Below are positions 9,807-17,755 of a DNA stretch of 64,000 nt, piece after piece. Origin of the DNA: Lentibacter algarum (lineage in GTDB: Bacteria; Pseudomonadota; Alphaproteobacteria; Rhodobacterales; Rhodobacteraceae); NCBI RefSeq assembly GCF_018860975.1, contig NZ_JAHKQI010000008.1:533550-597549 (forward strand). Direction: 5' to 3'. The position numbers were made by a program, and so were the translations under genes. Each line of letters begins with the position of its first letter. Positions within the stretch are counted from its first letter, which is position 1. The notes beneath the pieces are model-generated. The model made no database searches. It had not been told where the DNA came from and saw nothing but the letters and a program-made list of their open reading frames with translations.

Positions 9807-10241
9807 TTAATGCCCCATAATCATGCCTTGGAGTGCATCTTTTTCCATCGCCAATTCTTCTAGCCGCGCTTTTACGACATCTCCGATTGTAACGATTCCA
9901 ACGAGAACGCCATCGTCGACCACGGGCATATGCCGGAAGCGCCCGGCTGTCATTTTTTGCAAAACACTGTCGGTCGTTTCATCAGTGGTGCAAGACACCG
10001 GATTGCGCGTCATCAAATCTGCTGCGGTTTCTTTCAGGCAGACGGCTCCGCGCAACGCCAAAGACCGCACGATGTCACGTTCCGAAAGAATGCCTTGAAC
10101 CGCCTTACCGTCTTTAGAGACGATCAGACCACCGATCCGCCGCTCGGCCAACAGGTTTGCGGCTTCCGCTATCGGGACATCTTTCCTGATGGTGATGACT
10201 GGCGCGTCGCCTTTTGACTTTAGAATTTGTTGAACGAGCAT
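9807..10241 (-). CDS. Two-domain CBS protein
   Basis: A 144-residue stand-alone tandem CBS protein. The first CBS unit is near residues 8-62 (ITIRKDVPIAEAANLLAERRIGGLIVSKDG, GILSERDIVRSL) and the second near 75-130 (MTRNPVSCTTDETTDSVLQKM, MPVVDDGVLVGIVTIGDVV). Such pairs bind adenosine nucleotides or S-adenosylmethionine and act as sensors; the partner here is unknown. GGAGG stands 6 bases before the ATG. It lies downstream of the LysR gene on the same strand, 46 bases away. Confidence 0.88.
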   Translation of the reverse strand: MLVQQILKSKGDAPVITIRKDVPIAEAANLLAERRIGGLIVSKDGKAVQGILSERDIVRSLALRGAVCLKETAADLMTRNPVSCTTDETTDSVLQKMTAGRFRHMPVVDDGVLVGIVTIGDVVKARLEELAMEKDALQGMIMGH

Positions 10242-10287
10242 TTTGATCCTCCGTTTGAGCCTAGGGTTGCGCGCCACTTGCCTTCTG

Positions 10288-11196
10288 TCAAGCAGATGCG
10301 ACTGTTTGGGCTTCCAAACGGGCAACTTCCTCACGCAGGCCTCTGGTGAGTAACTCGGCAAATCGTGTCAGACGGGCGACGCCTTGGTCGTCTTCGTGGC
10401 GGATAAGGTAAAAGCTGCGGGTGAGACTGAAGGCTTCGGTAAGCAGTTTGGACACCCCCTCAACGGCTGGCAAGGCGAAGTCGTGTACAACCCCGACGCC
10501 TCCGCCCTGTCGTATGAATTGCAACTGCACAGACACCGAGTTTGACGCCAGAGCAGCACGCTCGAATGCCGAACCGCTAAGATAGTCGAGTTCTTTGTCA
10601 AAGATCATCTCGGGAATGTAGCCGATAATCCGGTGATCACGCAGGTCTTCCAGCGTTTCGATTTTCGGGCGCTGCGCAAGATAACTATCGGCTGCGGCGA
10701 GATGCAAATTGTAGTCGGTCACTTTCTGCACAACCAATCGACGCGCGTCGGGGCGACTGACGGAGAGTGCCATGTCGGCTTCGCGCTTGGAAAGATTGAA
10801 GATACGCGGCAAAGCGACGATCTGGATTTCAAGACCCGGATTGTTGGCAGCGATATTCGCACAAACCTGCGGCAATAAGAAGTTAGCACTGCCATCAGGT
10901 GCGCCGAGGCGGATCTGGCCGGTTAGCTCATGGGCTTTGCCACGCAGGGCCTCGTCTGCTTCGCGCATTGTGAGCTCGAGTTTGGCGGCATGGGGCAAAA
11001 GTTGTTGGCCCTCGGCTGTAAGCACGTAGCCCTGCGGTGATTTGGTGAACAATACATAGCCGAGCGAACTCTCTAGCCGAGCGATACGGCGCCCGACAGT
11101 GGCGGGATCAGCCCGTAACAAGGCCCCTGCCCCCGAGAGGGTTTCGACGCGGGCGACCGCGAGAAATGTCTTCATGTCGTTCCAGTTCGGCGCCAC
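10288..11196 (-). CDS. LysR-family regulator divergent from mmsA
   Basis: A 302-residue LysR regulator: winged helix at residues 1-60 (MKTFLAVARVETLSGAGALLRADPATVGRRIARLE) and a substrate-binding-like effector domain to the end. I take GTG 11196 as the start because GAGG lies 6 bases upstream and the protein then begins APNWNDMKTF; TTG 11238 and ATG 11208 are alternatives. It is divergent from mmsA with a 115-base gap holding the palindrome TTGCA-N4-TGCAA just before its start. Control of valine or methylmalonate-semialdehyde metabolism is the likely job, by position. Confidence 0.88.
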   Translation of the reverse strand: MAPNWNDMKTFLAVARVETLSGAGALLRADPATVGRRIARLESSLGYVLFTKSPQGYVLTAEGQQLLPHAAKLELTMREADEALRGKAHELTGQIRLGAPDGSANFLLPQVCANIAANNPGLEIQIVALPRIFNLSKREADMALSVSRPDARRLVVQKVTDYNLHLAAADSYLAQRPKIETLEDLRDHRIIGYIPEMIFDKELDYLSGSAFERAALASNSVSVQLQFIRQGGGVGVVHDFALPAVEGVSKLLTEAFSLTRSFYLIRHEDDQGVARLTRFAELLTRGLREEVARLEAQTVASA

Positions 11197-11209
11197 GTCT
11201 TGCCTCATA

Positions 11210-11223
11210 TTGCATTTTTGCAA
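11210..11223. promoter_or_regulatory. Candidate operator TTGCA-N4-TGCAA (lysR/mmsA gap)
   Basis: A perfect 14-base palindrome, TTGCA-TTTT-TGCAA, 14 bases upstream of the LysR gene start and about 90 before mmsA. It also fits the LysR T-N11-A pattern. The same motif recurs at 14613-14626 before the acyl-CoA dehydrogenase operon. Confidence 0.55.
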
Positions 11224-11311
11224 AGCTTCCTTTGCCAACCTGCCTCTGTTCAGCGCATTAATGCAAGGCTATTGTGCCTGCAAGTGAACCAGAATCTAGT
11301 TGGAGGATAAG

Positions 11312-12811
11312 ATGCAAGAACTCACACATTACATTAATGGCGCGCATGTTAAGGGCACGTCAGGCCGATTTGCCGATGTTTACAACCCCGCAACCGGTGA
11401 AGTGCAGGCCAAAGCACCGCTCGCGTCAAAGGCCGAACTTGACGCCGCTGTTGAAATCGCTGCTGCGGCACAGCCTGCTTGGGCCGCGACCAACCCGCAG
11501 CGCCGCGGGCGCGTGATGATGAAGTTCGTCTCGCTCCTGAACCGCGACATGGACAAGCTCGCAGAAGCGCTGTCACGCGAGCACGGCAAAACCCTGCCTG
11601 ACGCCGCCGGTGACGTGCAGCGCGGTCTTGAAGTTGTTGAGTATTGCGTTGGTGCACCTGAACTGCTTAAGGGCGACTACACCGACGGTGCTGGCCCGGG
11701 CATTGACATGTATTCAATGCGTCAGCCGCTCGGCGTTTCGGCAGGCATCACCCCGTTCAACTTCCCTGCGATGATCCCGATGTGGATGTTCGCCCCCGCG
11801 ATTGCTTGCGGAAATGCGTTTATCCTCAAGCCAAGCGAGCGCGACCCCTCGGTGCCTTTGATGCTGGCTGAATTGATGGAAGAAGCCGGACTGCCAAAAG
11901 GCGTTTTGCAAGTGGTGAACGGTGACAAGGAAGCGGTTGATGCGATCTTGTATAATGACACGATCCAGTCGGTTGGCTTTGTTGGTTCAACCCCGATCGC
12001 CGAGTATATCTACGGCACCGGGTGCTCACAGGGCAAGCGCGTGCAGTGCTTTGGCGGCGCGAAGAACCACATGATCATCATGCCGGATGCCGACCTTGAC
12101 CTCGCCGCTGATGCGCTTATCGGCGCGGGTTATGGCGCGGCTGGCGAGCGCTGCATGGCGATCTCGGTTGCTGTGCCGGTTGGTGAAGAGACCGCCGACA
12201 AGCTCATCGAAAAGCTGGTGCCACGCATCGAAAAGCTCAAAGTCGGGCCATATACTTCGGGCAATGACGTTGATTACGGCCCTGTTGTGACATCAGCGGC
12301 GAAAGAAAACATCCTGCGCCTCGTGCAGACCGGTGTTGACCAGGGCGCCGAGCTGGTTGTTGACGGTCGTGACTTTAACTTGCAGGGCTATGAGGACGGC
12401 TTCTTTGTTGGGCCACACCTGTTTGACCGTGTCACACCAGATATGGAGATTTACCAGAAAGAGATCTTCGGGCCGGTTCTGAGCACCGTGCGCGCGGCCT
12501 CCTATGAAGAAGCGCTCAAGTTGGCGATGGACCACGAGATGGGCAACGGCACCGCGATCTTTACGCGTGATGGCGACGCAGCTCGTGACTTTGCGGCGCG
12601 CGTTAACGTTGGCATGATCGGTATCAACGTGCCAATTCCTGTGCCGCTGGCTTACCACACGTTTGGCGGCTGGAAAAAGTCCGTCTTTGGTGACTTGAAC
12701 CAGCACGGGCCTGACGCCTTCAAGTTCTACACACGCACAAAAACCGTTACTTCGCGCTGGCCGTCGGGCATCAAAGAAGGCGGAGAATTCAACTTCAAAC
12801 CGATGGACTAG
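11312..12811 (+). CDS. mmsA: Methylmalonate-semialdehyde dehydrogenase (CoA-acylating)
   Basis: Oxidises methylmalonate or malonate semialdehyde with CoA and NAD to propionyl-CoA or acetyl-CoA, the last step of valine breakdown. The 499-residue ALDH fold has the NAD-binding motif GFVGSTPIAEYIYG and the catalytic Cys at about residue 281 in GERCMAIS. TPFNFPAMIPMWMFAPAIACGN is the characteristic MmsA segment, and the C-terminus has FGGWKKSVFGD. ATG 11312 follows GGAGG by 6 bases. It is divergent from a LysR gene, and the rest of the valine pathway lies 2-5 kb downstream. Confidence 0.95.
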   Translation: MQELTHYINGAHVKGTSGRFADVYNPATGEVQAKAPLASKAELDAAVEIAAAAQPAWAATNPQRRGRVMMKFVSLLNRDMDKLAEALSREHGKTLPDAAGDVQRGLEVVEYCVGAPELLKGDYTDGAGPGIDMYSMRQPLGVSAGITPFNFPAMIPMWMFAPAIACGNAFILKPSERDPSVPLMLAELMEEAGLPKGVLQVVNGDKEAVDAILYNDTIQSVGFVGSTPIAEYIYGTGCSQGKRVQCFGGAKNHMIIMPDADLDLAADALIGAGYGAAGERCMAISVAVPVGEETADKLIEKLVPRIEKLKVGPYTSGNDVDYGPVVTSAAKENILRLVQTGVDQGAELVVDGRDFNLQGYEDGFFVGPHLFDRVTPDMEIYQKEIFGPVLSTVRAASYEEALKLAMDHEMGNGTAIFTRDGDAARDFAARVNVGMIGINVPIPVPLAYHTFGGWKKSVFGDLNQHGPDAFKFYTRTKTVTSRWPSGIKEGGEFNFKPMD

Positions 12812-12822
12812 ATTGCCTTCTT

Positions 12823-12864
12823 GCTCCCGAACTTCGGCCAAGTGCTTGAGTTCGGGAGCTTTTT
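12823..12864 (+). terminator. Rho-independent terminator after mmsA
   Basis: GCTCCCGAACT (12823-12833) pairs with AGTTCGGGAGC (12849-12859), an 11-bp perfect stem, followed by TTTTTG. Confidence 0.85.
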
Positions 12865-12879
12865 GCCATAGGTTGATCA

Positions 12880-12902
12880 GGTTTACTTTTATTCGGTAAA
12901 CC
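12880..12902. promoter_or_regulatory. Inverted repeat GGTTTAC-N9-GTAAACC before the 147-residue gene
   Basis: Perfect 7-base arms at 12880-12886 and 12896-12902, centred about 70 bases before the ATG at 12960. It is well placed for an operator; I know of no regulator to assign. Confidence 0.4.
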
Positions 12903-12959
12903 ACCTTAGCTATTTCGCCTACACAGACTTGTTTCAATTGTCACAAGCAAAGAGCGAAT

Positions 12960-13403
12960 ATGACATTCGAGCTGTTTCAAAGTGCAACCTACGACTTGCT
13001 TATCGTGCGGTACCCGCATGACGCGACTTTGATGGACGGCACCGCCTCGCTGACGCAGTTTGCAGCCACCGCCAACAATGCCGGGCCAAAGTTCATTGTT
13101 GTTGATTGCGGCGCGGCTGACGCTTCCGAACTCAGCTTTCGCAACGTTTTCGGTGTAGCCGCGAGAAAGGCTCTGGTTTTTCGCGAGTTGCCCAGATGTC
13201 GCAAACTCGTGCTGCTTGTTCGAAACGAACTGCAATTTGGTTTTGCCCGCATGTATCAAACACTGCTGGACGAGCGTATCGATTTCGAGCTCGAAATTGC
13301 TTGCGACGAAGGCACCGCCATCGAATCTGTCGGCCTCAAACACGACAGTCTGGAAACTCTTATCGCCGAGATATCGGTTGAAGATAGGCACCGGCTTGCC
13401 TGA
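12960..13403 (+). CDS. Uncharacterised 147-residue alpha/beta protein
   Basis: I do not recognise this protein. It is soluble, without signal peptide or membrane span, and alternates strands and helices (FELFQSATYDLLIVRYPH; PKFIVVDCGAADASELSF; CRKLVLLVRNELQFGFARMYQTLL). The strand-helix rhythm, with a central FIVVDCGAAD, vaguely recalls STAS or SpoIIAA-like folds, but no motif proves this. It has its own upstream inverted repeat and ends 42 bases before the ybdK gene, its stop touching a hairpin that covers the ybdK ribosome-binding site. Confidence 0.65.
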   Translation: MTFELFQSATYDLLIVRYPHDATLMDGTASLTQFAATANNAGPKFIVVDCGAADASELSFRNVFGVAARKALVFRELPRCRKLVLLVRNELQFGFARMYQTLLDERIDFELEIACDEGTAIESVGLKHDSLETLIAEISVEDRHRLA

Positions 13404-13441
13404 CCTCACATTTTTGTGCTGAATTAAGCACGATTGTGAGG
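13404..13441 (+). promoter_or_regulatory. Hairpin covering the ybdK ribosome-binding site
   Basis: CCTCACA (13404-13410) pairs with TGTGAGG (13435-13441), and inside it GTGCT (13416-13420) pairs with AGCAC (13427-13431). The 3' arm contains GAGG, the only plausible ribosome-binding site for the ATG at 13446. Folding of the mRNA would hide it. Confidence 0.5.
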
Positions 13442-13445
13442 TGCC

Positions 13446-14579
13446 ATGACACGCGATATCCCTGACTTCACCATTGGTATCGAAGAAGAATACCTGCTGG
13501 TAGATAAAGACAGCTTTGCATTGGCAGAAGCGCCTGAAGCGTTGATGAACAAATGCAGCGCCGCGCTAGAGGGGCAGTTCAGCCCGGAATTTCTTAACTG
13601 TCAGGTCGAGATTGGCTCCAAGGTTTGCCGCACGATCGCCGAAGCGCGTGAGGATCTGCGAAATCTACGCAGCACTGTAGCGACAATTGCCGGTGAGTTT
13701 AACCTCGCGCCGATCGCTGCCTCCTGCCATCCGTTTTCTGACTGGCGAGACCAGCAACACACAGACAAAAGGCGCTACAACAGCCTCAAGGCTGACTTAG
13801 CAGGCGTCGTGCGCAGGATGCTGATATGCGGCATGCACGTGCATGTCGGAATCGAAAAGAAAGACCAGCGCATCGACCTGATGAACCAGCTCAGCTATTT
13901 TTTGCCACATCTTCTGGCGCTCAGCTGCTCCTCGCCGTTCTGGCAAGGAGAAGACACAGGCCTGTCAAGCTATCGCCTGACTGTTTTTGACAACCTGCCG
14001 CGCACAGGCCTGCCGCCCAAGCTTAACAGTTGGGGCAGCTTTGAGCGTTCGGTAGACGCGCTGGTTGATCTCGGAGTTATCGAGGACAGCTCCAAGGTCT
14101 GGTGGGATCTGCGGCCCTCCTCTCGTTACCCGACCATCGAGAGCCGAATTTGTGATGTCTCGCCCCGGCTTGAAACCACGCTGACCCTCGCCGCTTTGAC
14201 GCAGGCTCTGACGAGGATGCTGTGGCGCCTGTCACAAAACAACCAACGCTGGCGGCTGTATGACAACTTTTTGCTCGCTGAAAACCGCTGGCGCGCGCAG
14301 CGATATGGCGGGCGCGAAGGGCTTATCGACTTCGGGGCAGGCAAAATAGTGCCCTTCACCGAGCTGATCGACGAACTCGTCACACTAATTGCCGAGGATG
14401 CCGAGGCGCTGAAATCGGTTCAGGAAGTTGAAAATTCTGCCGTTATTGCCAAGCGTGGCACCGCCGCTGACGAACAACGTGCCATCTATGAACTTGCGCT
14501 GTCTGACGGAAAATCAAAACAGGATGCTCTGCAAGACATGGTGAGACATCTGACCGAGGCGTTCCACTATGATCTTTAG
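13446..14579 (+). CDS. ybdK: YbdK-family carboxylate-amine ligase (GCS2 type)
   Basis: A 377-residue member of the glutamate-cysteine ligase type 2 / YbdK family, ATP-dependent enzymes joining a carboxylate to an amine. The N-terminus [13 protein letters not shown] is the family signature with metal-binding glutamates. CGMHVHVG near residue 135 and [13 protein letters not shown] near 225 are further conserved blocks. E. coli YbdK has weak glutamate-cysteine ligase activity; the substrate here is unknown. It sits between mmsA and the rest of the valine genes, but nothing shows a metabolic link. A hairpin spans its ribosome-binding site. Confidence 0.88.
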   Translation: MTRDIPDFTIGIEEEYLLVDKDSFALAEAPEALMNKCSAALEGQFSPEFLNCQVEIGSKVCRTIAEAREDLRNLRSTVATIAGEFNLAPIAASCHPFSDWRDQQHTDKRRYNSLKADLAGVVRRMLICGMHVHVGIEKKDQRIDLMNQLSYFLPHLLALSCSSPFWQGEDTGLSSYRLTVFDNLPRTGLPPKLNSWGSFERSVDALVDLGVIEDSSKVWWDLRPSSRYPTIESRICDVSPRLETTLTLAALTQALTRMLWRLSQNNQRWRLYDNFLLAENRWRAQRYGGREGLIDFGAGKIVPFTELIDELVTLIAEDAEALKSVQEVENSAVIAKRGTAADEQRAIYELALSDGKSKQDALQDMVRHLTEAFHYDL

Positions 14580-14612
14580 GCAATACCTGCCAGTATGGCG
14601 ATGCTGACGGGC

Positions 14613-14626
14613 TTGCAGGCTTGCAA
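14613..14626. promoter_or_regulatory. Candidate operator TTGCA-N4-TGCAA before the valine operon
   Basis: TTGCA-GGCT-TGCAA, 71 bases upstream of the acyl-CoA dehydrogenase ATG. It has the same arms and spacing as the palindrome in the lysR/mmsA gap 3.4 kb away, which supports a shared regulator. Confidence 0.55.
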
Positions 14627-14696
14627 AACTCCTGTAAGATTTACGAATTAAACGGTTGTTCAATTCCACCCCTCGTTTCAACCTAAGGAGCCGCGC

Positions 14697-15842
14697 ATGG
14701 ATTTCTCACTGAGTGAAGAACAAACCCTGATTTTTGACATGGCAAAAGGGTTTGCTGAAGAGCACATCGCCCCTTTTGCTCAGGAATGGGAGCGCGCTGA
14801 AACCATCCCTAAGGATTTGTGGCCAAAGCTGGCCGAGCTTGGGTTCGGCGGTCTTTATGTGTCCGAAGAAAGTGGTGGCTCTGGGCTTTCACGGCTTGAT
14901 GCGACGCTTGTGTTCGAGGCCTTGGCGATGTCCTGCCCTGCAGTTGGGTCGTTTTTGTCGATCCACAACATGTGCGGGGGTATGATTGACAAGTTTGGCT
15001 CTGAGGAAACCAAAGCGAAGTGGCTCCCTGCCCTGTGTAGCATGGAAAAAGTGTTTTCCTACTGTCTAACAGAACCTGGCTCGGGTTCGGACGCTGCGGC
15101 ATTGAAAACCCGCGCCAACAAGACCAATGAGGGCTATGTTCTCAACGGCACCAAGGCGTTTATCTCGGGCGGTGGTTATTCTGACGCCTACCTTACAATG
15201 GTGCGCACGGGCGACGACGGGCCAAAAGGCATCTCGGCAATGGTGATCGAAGATGGCGCAGCCGGCCTCAGCTTTGGTGCGTTGGAGGACAAAATGGGCT
15301 GGCGTGCACAACCCACTGCCCAAGTACAGTTTGATGACTGTGTCGTGCCTCATGACAACCTGATCGGTGAAGAAGGCCGCGGCTTCACTTACGCGATGGC
15401 GGGGCTTGATGGCGGCCGTCTCAACATTTCCGCTTCTGCCCTAGGTGGTGCGCAGAACGCGCTTGACCTGACGATGGCTTATATGAGTGAGCGCAAGGCC
15501 TTCGGCCAAACTATCAACCAGTTTCAAGCGCTGCAATTCAGACTCGCCGAGTATGAAACGAAGTTACAAGCTTCACGCACCTTCCTGCGGCAAGCGGCTT
15601 GGAAGCTGGACAACAAAGCACCCGATGCCAGCAAGTTCTGCGCTATGGCCAAGCTGATGGTCACAGATGCGGCGTTTGACGTGGCCAACGGCTGTTTGCA
15701 GTTGCATGGCGGCTACGGGTACCTGGCTGATTATGGTATCGAAAAAATCGTGCGTGATTTGCGTGTTCACCAGATACTGGAAGGCACAAACGAGATCATG
15801 CGGATGATCATTTCGCGTCAAATGATCGCCGACGCTTCATGA
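14697..15842 (+). CDS. Acyl-CoA dehydrogenase, probably isobutyryl-CoA dehydrogenase
   Basis: FAD enzyme forming the alpha-beta double bond of an acyl-CoA. The 381-residue protein has the three-domain family layout: CLTEPGSGSDAAALKTRA in the middle domain, then AFGQTINQFQALQFRLAEYE and LHGGYGYLADYGIEKIVRDLRVHQILEGTNEIMRMII at the end, where the Glu of EGTNEIMR is the likely catalytic base. A good AAGGAG precedes the ATG. Its stop overlaps the next gene by 4 bases (ATGA). With an HIBYL-CoA hydrolase and mmsB behind it, isobutyryl-CoA from valine is the expected substrate. Confidence 0.92.
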   Translation: MDFSLSEEQTLIFDMAKGFAEEHIAPFAQEWERAETIPKDLWPKLAELGFGGLYVSEESGGSGLSRLDATLVFEALAMSCPAVGSFLSIHNMCGGMIDKFGSEETKAKWLPALCSMEKVFSYCLTEPGSGSDAAALKTRANKTNEGYVLNGTKAFISGGGYSDAYLTMVRTGDDGPKGISAMVIEDGAAGLSFGALEDKMGWRAQPTAQVQFDDCVVPHDNLIGEEGRGFTYAMAGLDGGRLNISASALGGAQNALDLTMAYMSERKAFGQTINQFQALQFRLAEYETKLQASRTFLRQAAWKLDNKAPDASKFCAMAKLMVTDAAFDVANGCLQLHGGYGYLADYGIEKIVRDLRVHQILEGTNEIMRMIISRQMIADAS

Positions 15843-16867
15843 GTGAGGTTCTGGTTAGAACGCAGGGCCGAGCTGGTCGGATCACTTTGAACCGGCCCAA
15901 AGCGCTGAATGCGATCACTTATGGCATGGTAAAGGAAATCCATGCGGCACTTGAGCGATGGCGAAACGACACTGCAGTTGAGATCGTTCTCATCGACGCA
16001 GTGGGTGACAAGGCTTTCTCGGCGGGTGGCGATATTGCTGACCTTTACAACAATGGCAAGCAAGGCGACTATGCCTTCGGGCATCAGTTCTGGCGCGATG
16101 AGTATCGCATGAACTTTGCGCTGCAAGCATATGATAAACCTATCATATCATTTCTTCAGGGTTTCACAATGGGCGGAGGTATGGGGGTCGGCTGCCATGG
16201 TTCGCACAGGGTTGTTGGTGCGAGCAGCCAGATCGCCATGCCTGAGTGTGGCATCGGCTTGGTGCCTGATGTCGGTGGCTCTCTGATCCTTGCCAACGCA
16301 CCGAACGCACTTGGAGCTTACTTCGGCATCACTGGTGCCCGCATGAACGCGGCCAATGCTATCCTCGCAGGATTTGCCGATATGTATATTCCGGAAGACA
16401 AGTGGCCGGCGCTGATCAGTGCGCTTGAAGAGAATGCTGACTTGTCGCTGTTAACCGCCGCTGCGAAAGCCGCGCCTGACCGACTATCTGATGCGCAATT
16501 GCATGAAATTGACCATGTCTTCAACACTGCCGATCTCACCGAGATTTGCGCGCGGCTTGAAGCCTCGAGTGATGAACTTACCGCCAGCGCCTTGAAGGCC
16601 GTGCAGCGGAACTCCCCTTTGGCGATGGCTGTAACGCTTAGGATGATGCTATTGTTACACGGGGTTAACGACATTCGCGAAGCGCTTAAACTAGAGTATC
16701 GCTTTACAGCACGGGCGATGGAGCATGGCGACTTCCTTGAAGGCATTCGCGCCGCTATCATCGACAAAGACCGCAGACCAAAATGGAAACACAAACTGGG
16801 CGAATTGCCTCAAGCCGACATCGACGCAATGATGGCCCCGCTTGGTGCACTCGAACTCACATTCTGA
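15839..16867 (+). CDS. 3-hydroxyisobutyryl-CoA hydrolase (crotonase fold)
   Basis: A 342-residue crotonase-superfamily protein. FSAGGDIADLYN and the oxyanion-hole segment FLQGFTMGGGMGVGCHGSHRVV are characteristic of the HIBYL-CoA hydrolase branch rather than short hydratases, as is the length (hydratases are about 260 residues). It releases 3-hydroxyisobutyrate for MmsB. It overlaps the acyl-CoA dehydrogenase gene by 4 bases and is followed by mmsB after 15 bases, so one mRNA is expected. A separate enoyl-CoA hydratase for the step between is not in this window. Confidence 0.9.
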   Translation: MSEVLVRTQGRAGRITLNRPKALNAITYGMVKEIHAALERWRNDTAVEIVLIDAVGDKAFSAGGDIADLYNNGKQGDYAFGHQFWRDEYRMNFALQAYDKPIISFLQGFTMGGGMGVGCHGSHRVVGASSQIAMPECGIGLVPDVGGSLILANAPNALGAYFGITGARMNAANAILAGFADMYIPEDKWPALISALEENADLSLLTAAAKAAPDRLSDAQLHEIDHVFNTADLTEICARLEASSDELTASALKAVQRNSPLAMAVTLRMMLLLHGVNDIREALKLEYRFTARAMEHGDFLEGIRAAIIDKDRRPKWKHKLGELPQADIDAMMAPLGALELTF

Positions 16868-16882
16868 ACAAAGGACGCAGCA

Positions 16883-17755
16883 ATGAAGATCGGATTTATC
16901 GGACTGGGCAATATGGGCGCACCTATGGCTGTCAACTTGGCGAAAGCCGGGCATGACGTCACAGGATATGACATGGCCGATGTGACGCTTGATGGTGTGA
17001 ACATGTCCGCTTCTGCTGCTGAGGCTGTCAAAGGCCAAGACGTGGTGATTACCATGCTTCCAAACGGAGCCATCTTGCGCACTGTTGCGGCCGAAATCTT
17101 ACCCGGCATGCATGCTGGCGCAGTTTTGGTTGATTGCTCGACAGTTGATGTCGACAGCGCGCGCGCGGTTGCCGAAAATGCTGACAAGGCGGGCGTTCTT
17201 TTCGTTGATGCACCGGTCTCTGGCGGCACAGTTGGCGCCTCTGCCGGTACACTTACGTTTATGGCCGGTGGTGCCGAACCCGCCTTCGCTTTGGCTGCAC
17301 CATTGTTTGACATCATGGGTCAAAAAGCCGTGCATTGTGGCGAGGCCGGAGCGGGCCAAGCGGCCAAAATCTGCAACAATATGATCCTCGGCATCACCAT
17401 GATCGGCACCTGCGAAGCCTTTGCTTTGGCTGACAAACTTGGCCTTGATCGGCAGAAAATGTTTGACGTGGTCAGCACCTCTTCAGGCTATAGCTGGACA
17501 ATGAATGCTTACTGCCCAGCCCCCGGCGTTGGCCCACAAAGCCCTGCTGACAACGGCTACAAGCCCGGTTTTGCTGCCGAGCTGATGCTCAAAGACCTGC
17601 GTTTGTCACAACAAGCAGCTGACAGCGCCGACGCTGACACGCCACTCGGACAAGCCGCAATGGCGCTTTATGAGCAGTTTGTCGAAAACGAAGACGGGCT
17701 TGGCCAGGATTTCTCGGCAATGCTGCCACGGTTTGAAAAACGCCGGCGCGCATGA
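16883..17755 (+). CDS. mmsB: 3-hydroxyisobutyrate dehydrogenase
   Basis: Oxidises 3-hydroxyisobutyrate to methylmalonate semialdehyde, the substrate of MmsA. The 290-residue beta-hydroxyacid dehydrogenase opens KIGFIGLGNMGAPMAVNLAKAG, the NAD Rossmann motif. DAPVSGGTVGASAGTLTFMAGG is the substrate-binding loop and the catalytic Lys is in GAGQAAKICNNM near residue 170. AAGGACGCA precedes the ATG. Its stop overlaps the glycosyltransferase start by 4 bases. Confidence 0.94.
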   Translation: MKIGFIGLGNMGAPMAVNLAKAGHDVTGYDMADVTLDGVNMSASAAEAVKGQDVVITMLPNGAILRTVAAEILPGMHAGAVLVDCSTVDVDSARAVAENADKAGVLFVDAPVSGGTVGASAGTLTFMAGGAEPAFALAAPLFDIMGQKAVHCGEAGAGQAAKICNNMILGITMIGTCEAFALADKLGLDRQKMFDVVSTSSGYSWTMNAYCPAPGVGPQSPADNGYKPGFAAELMLKDLRLSQQAADSADADTPLGQAAMALYEQFVENEDGLGQDFSAMLPRFEKRRRA

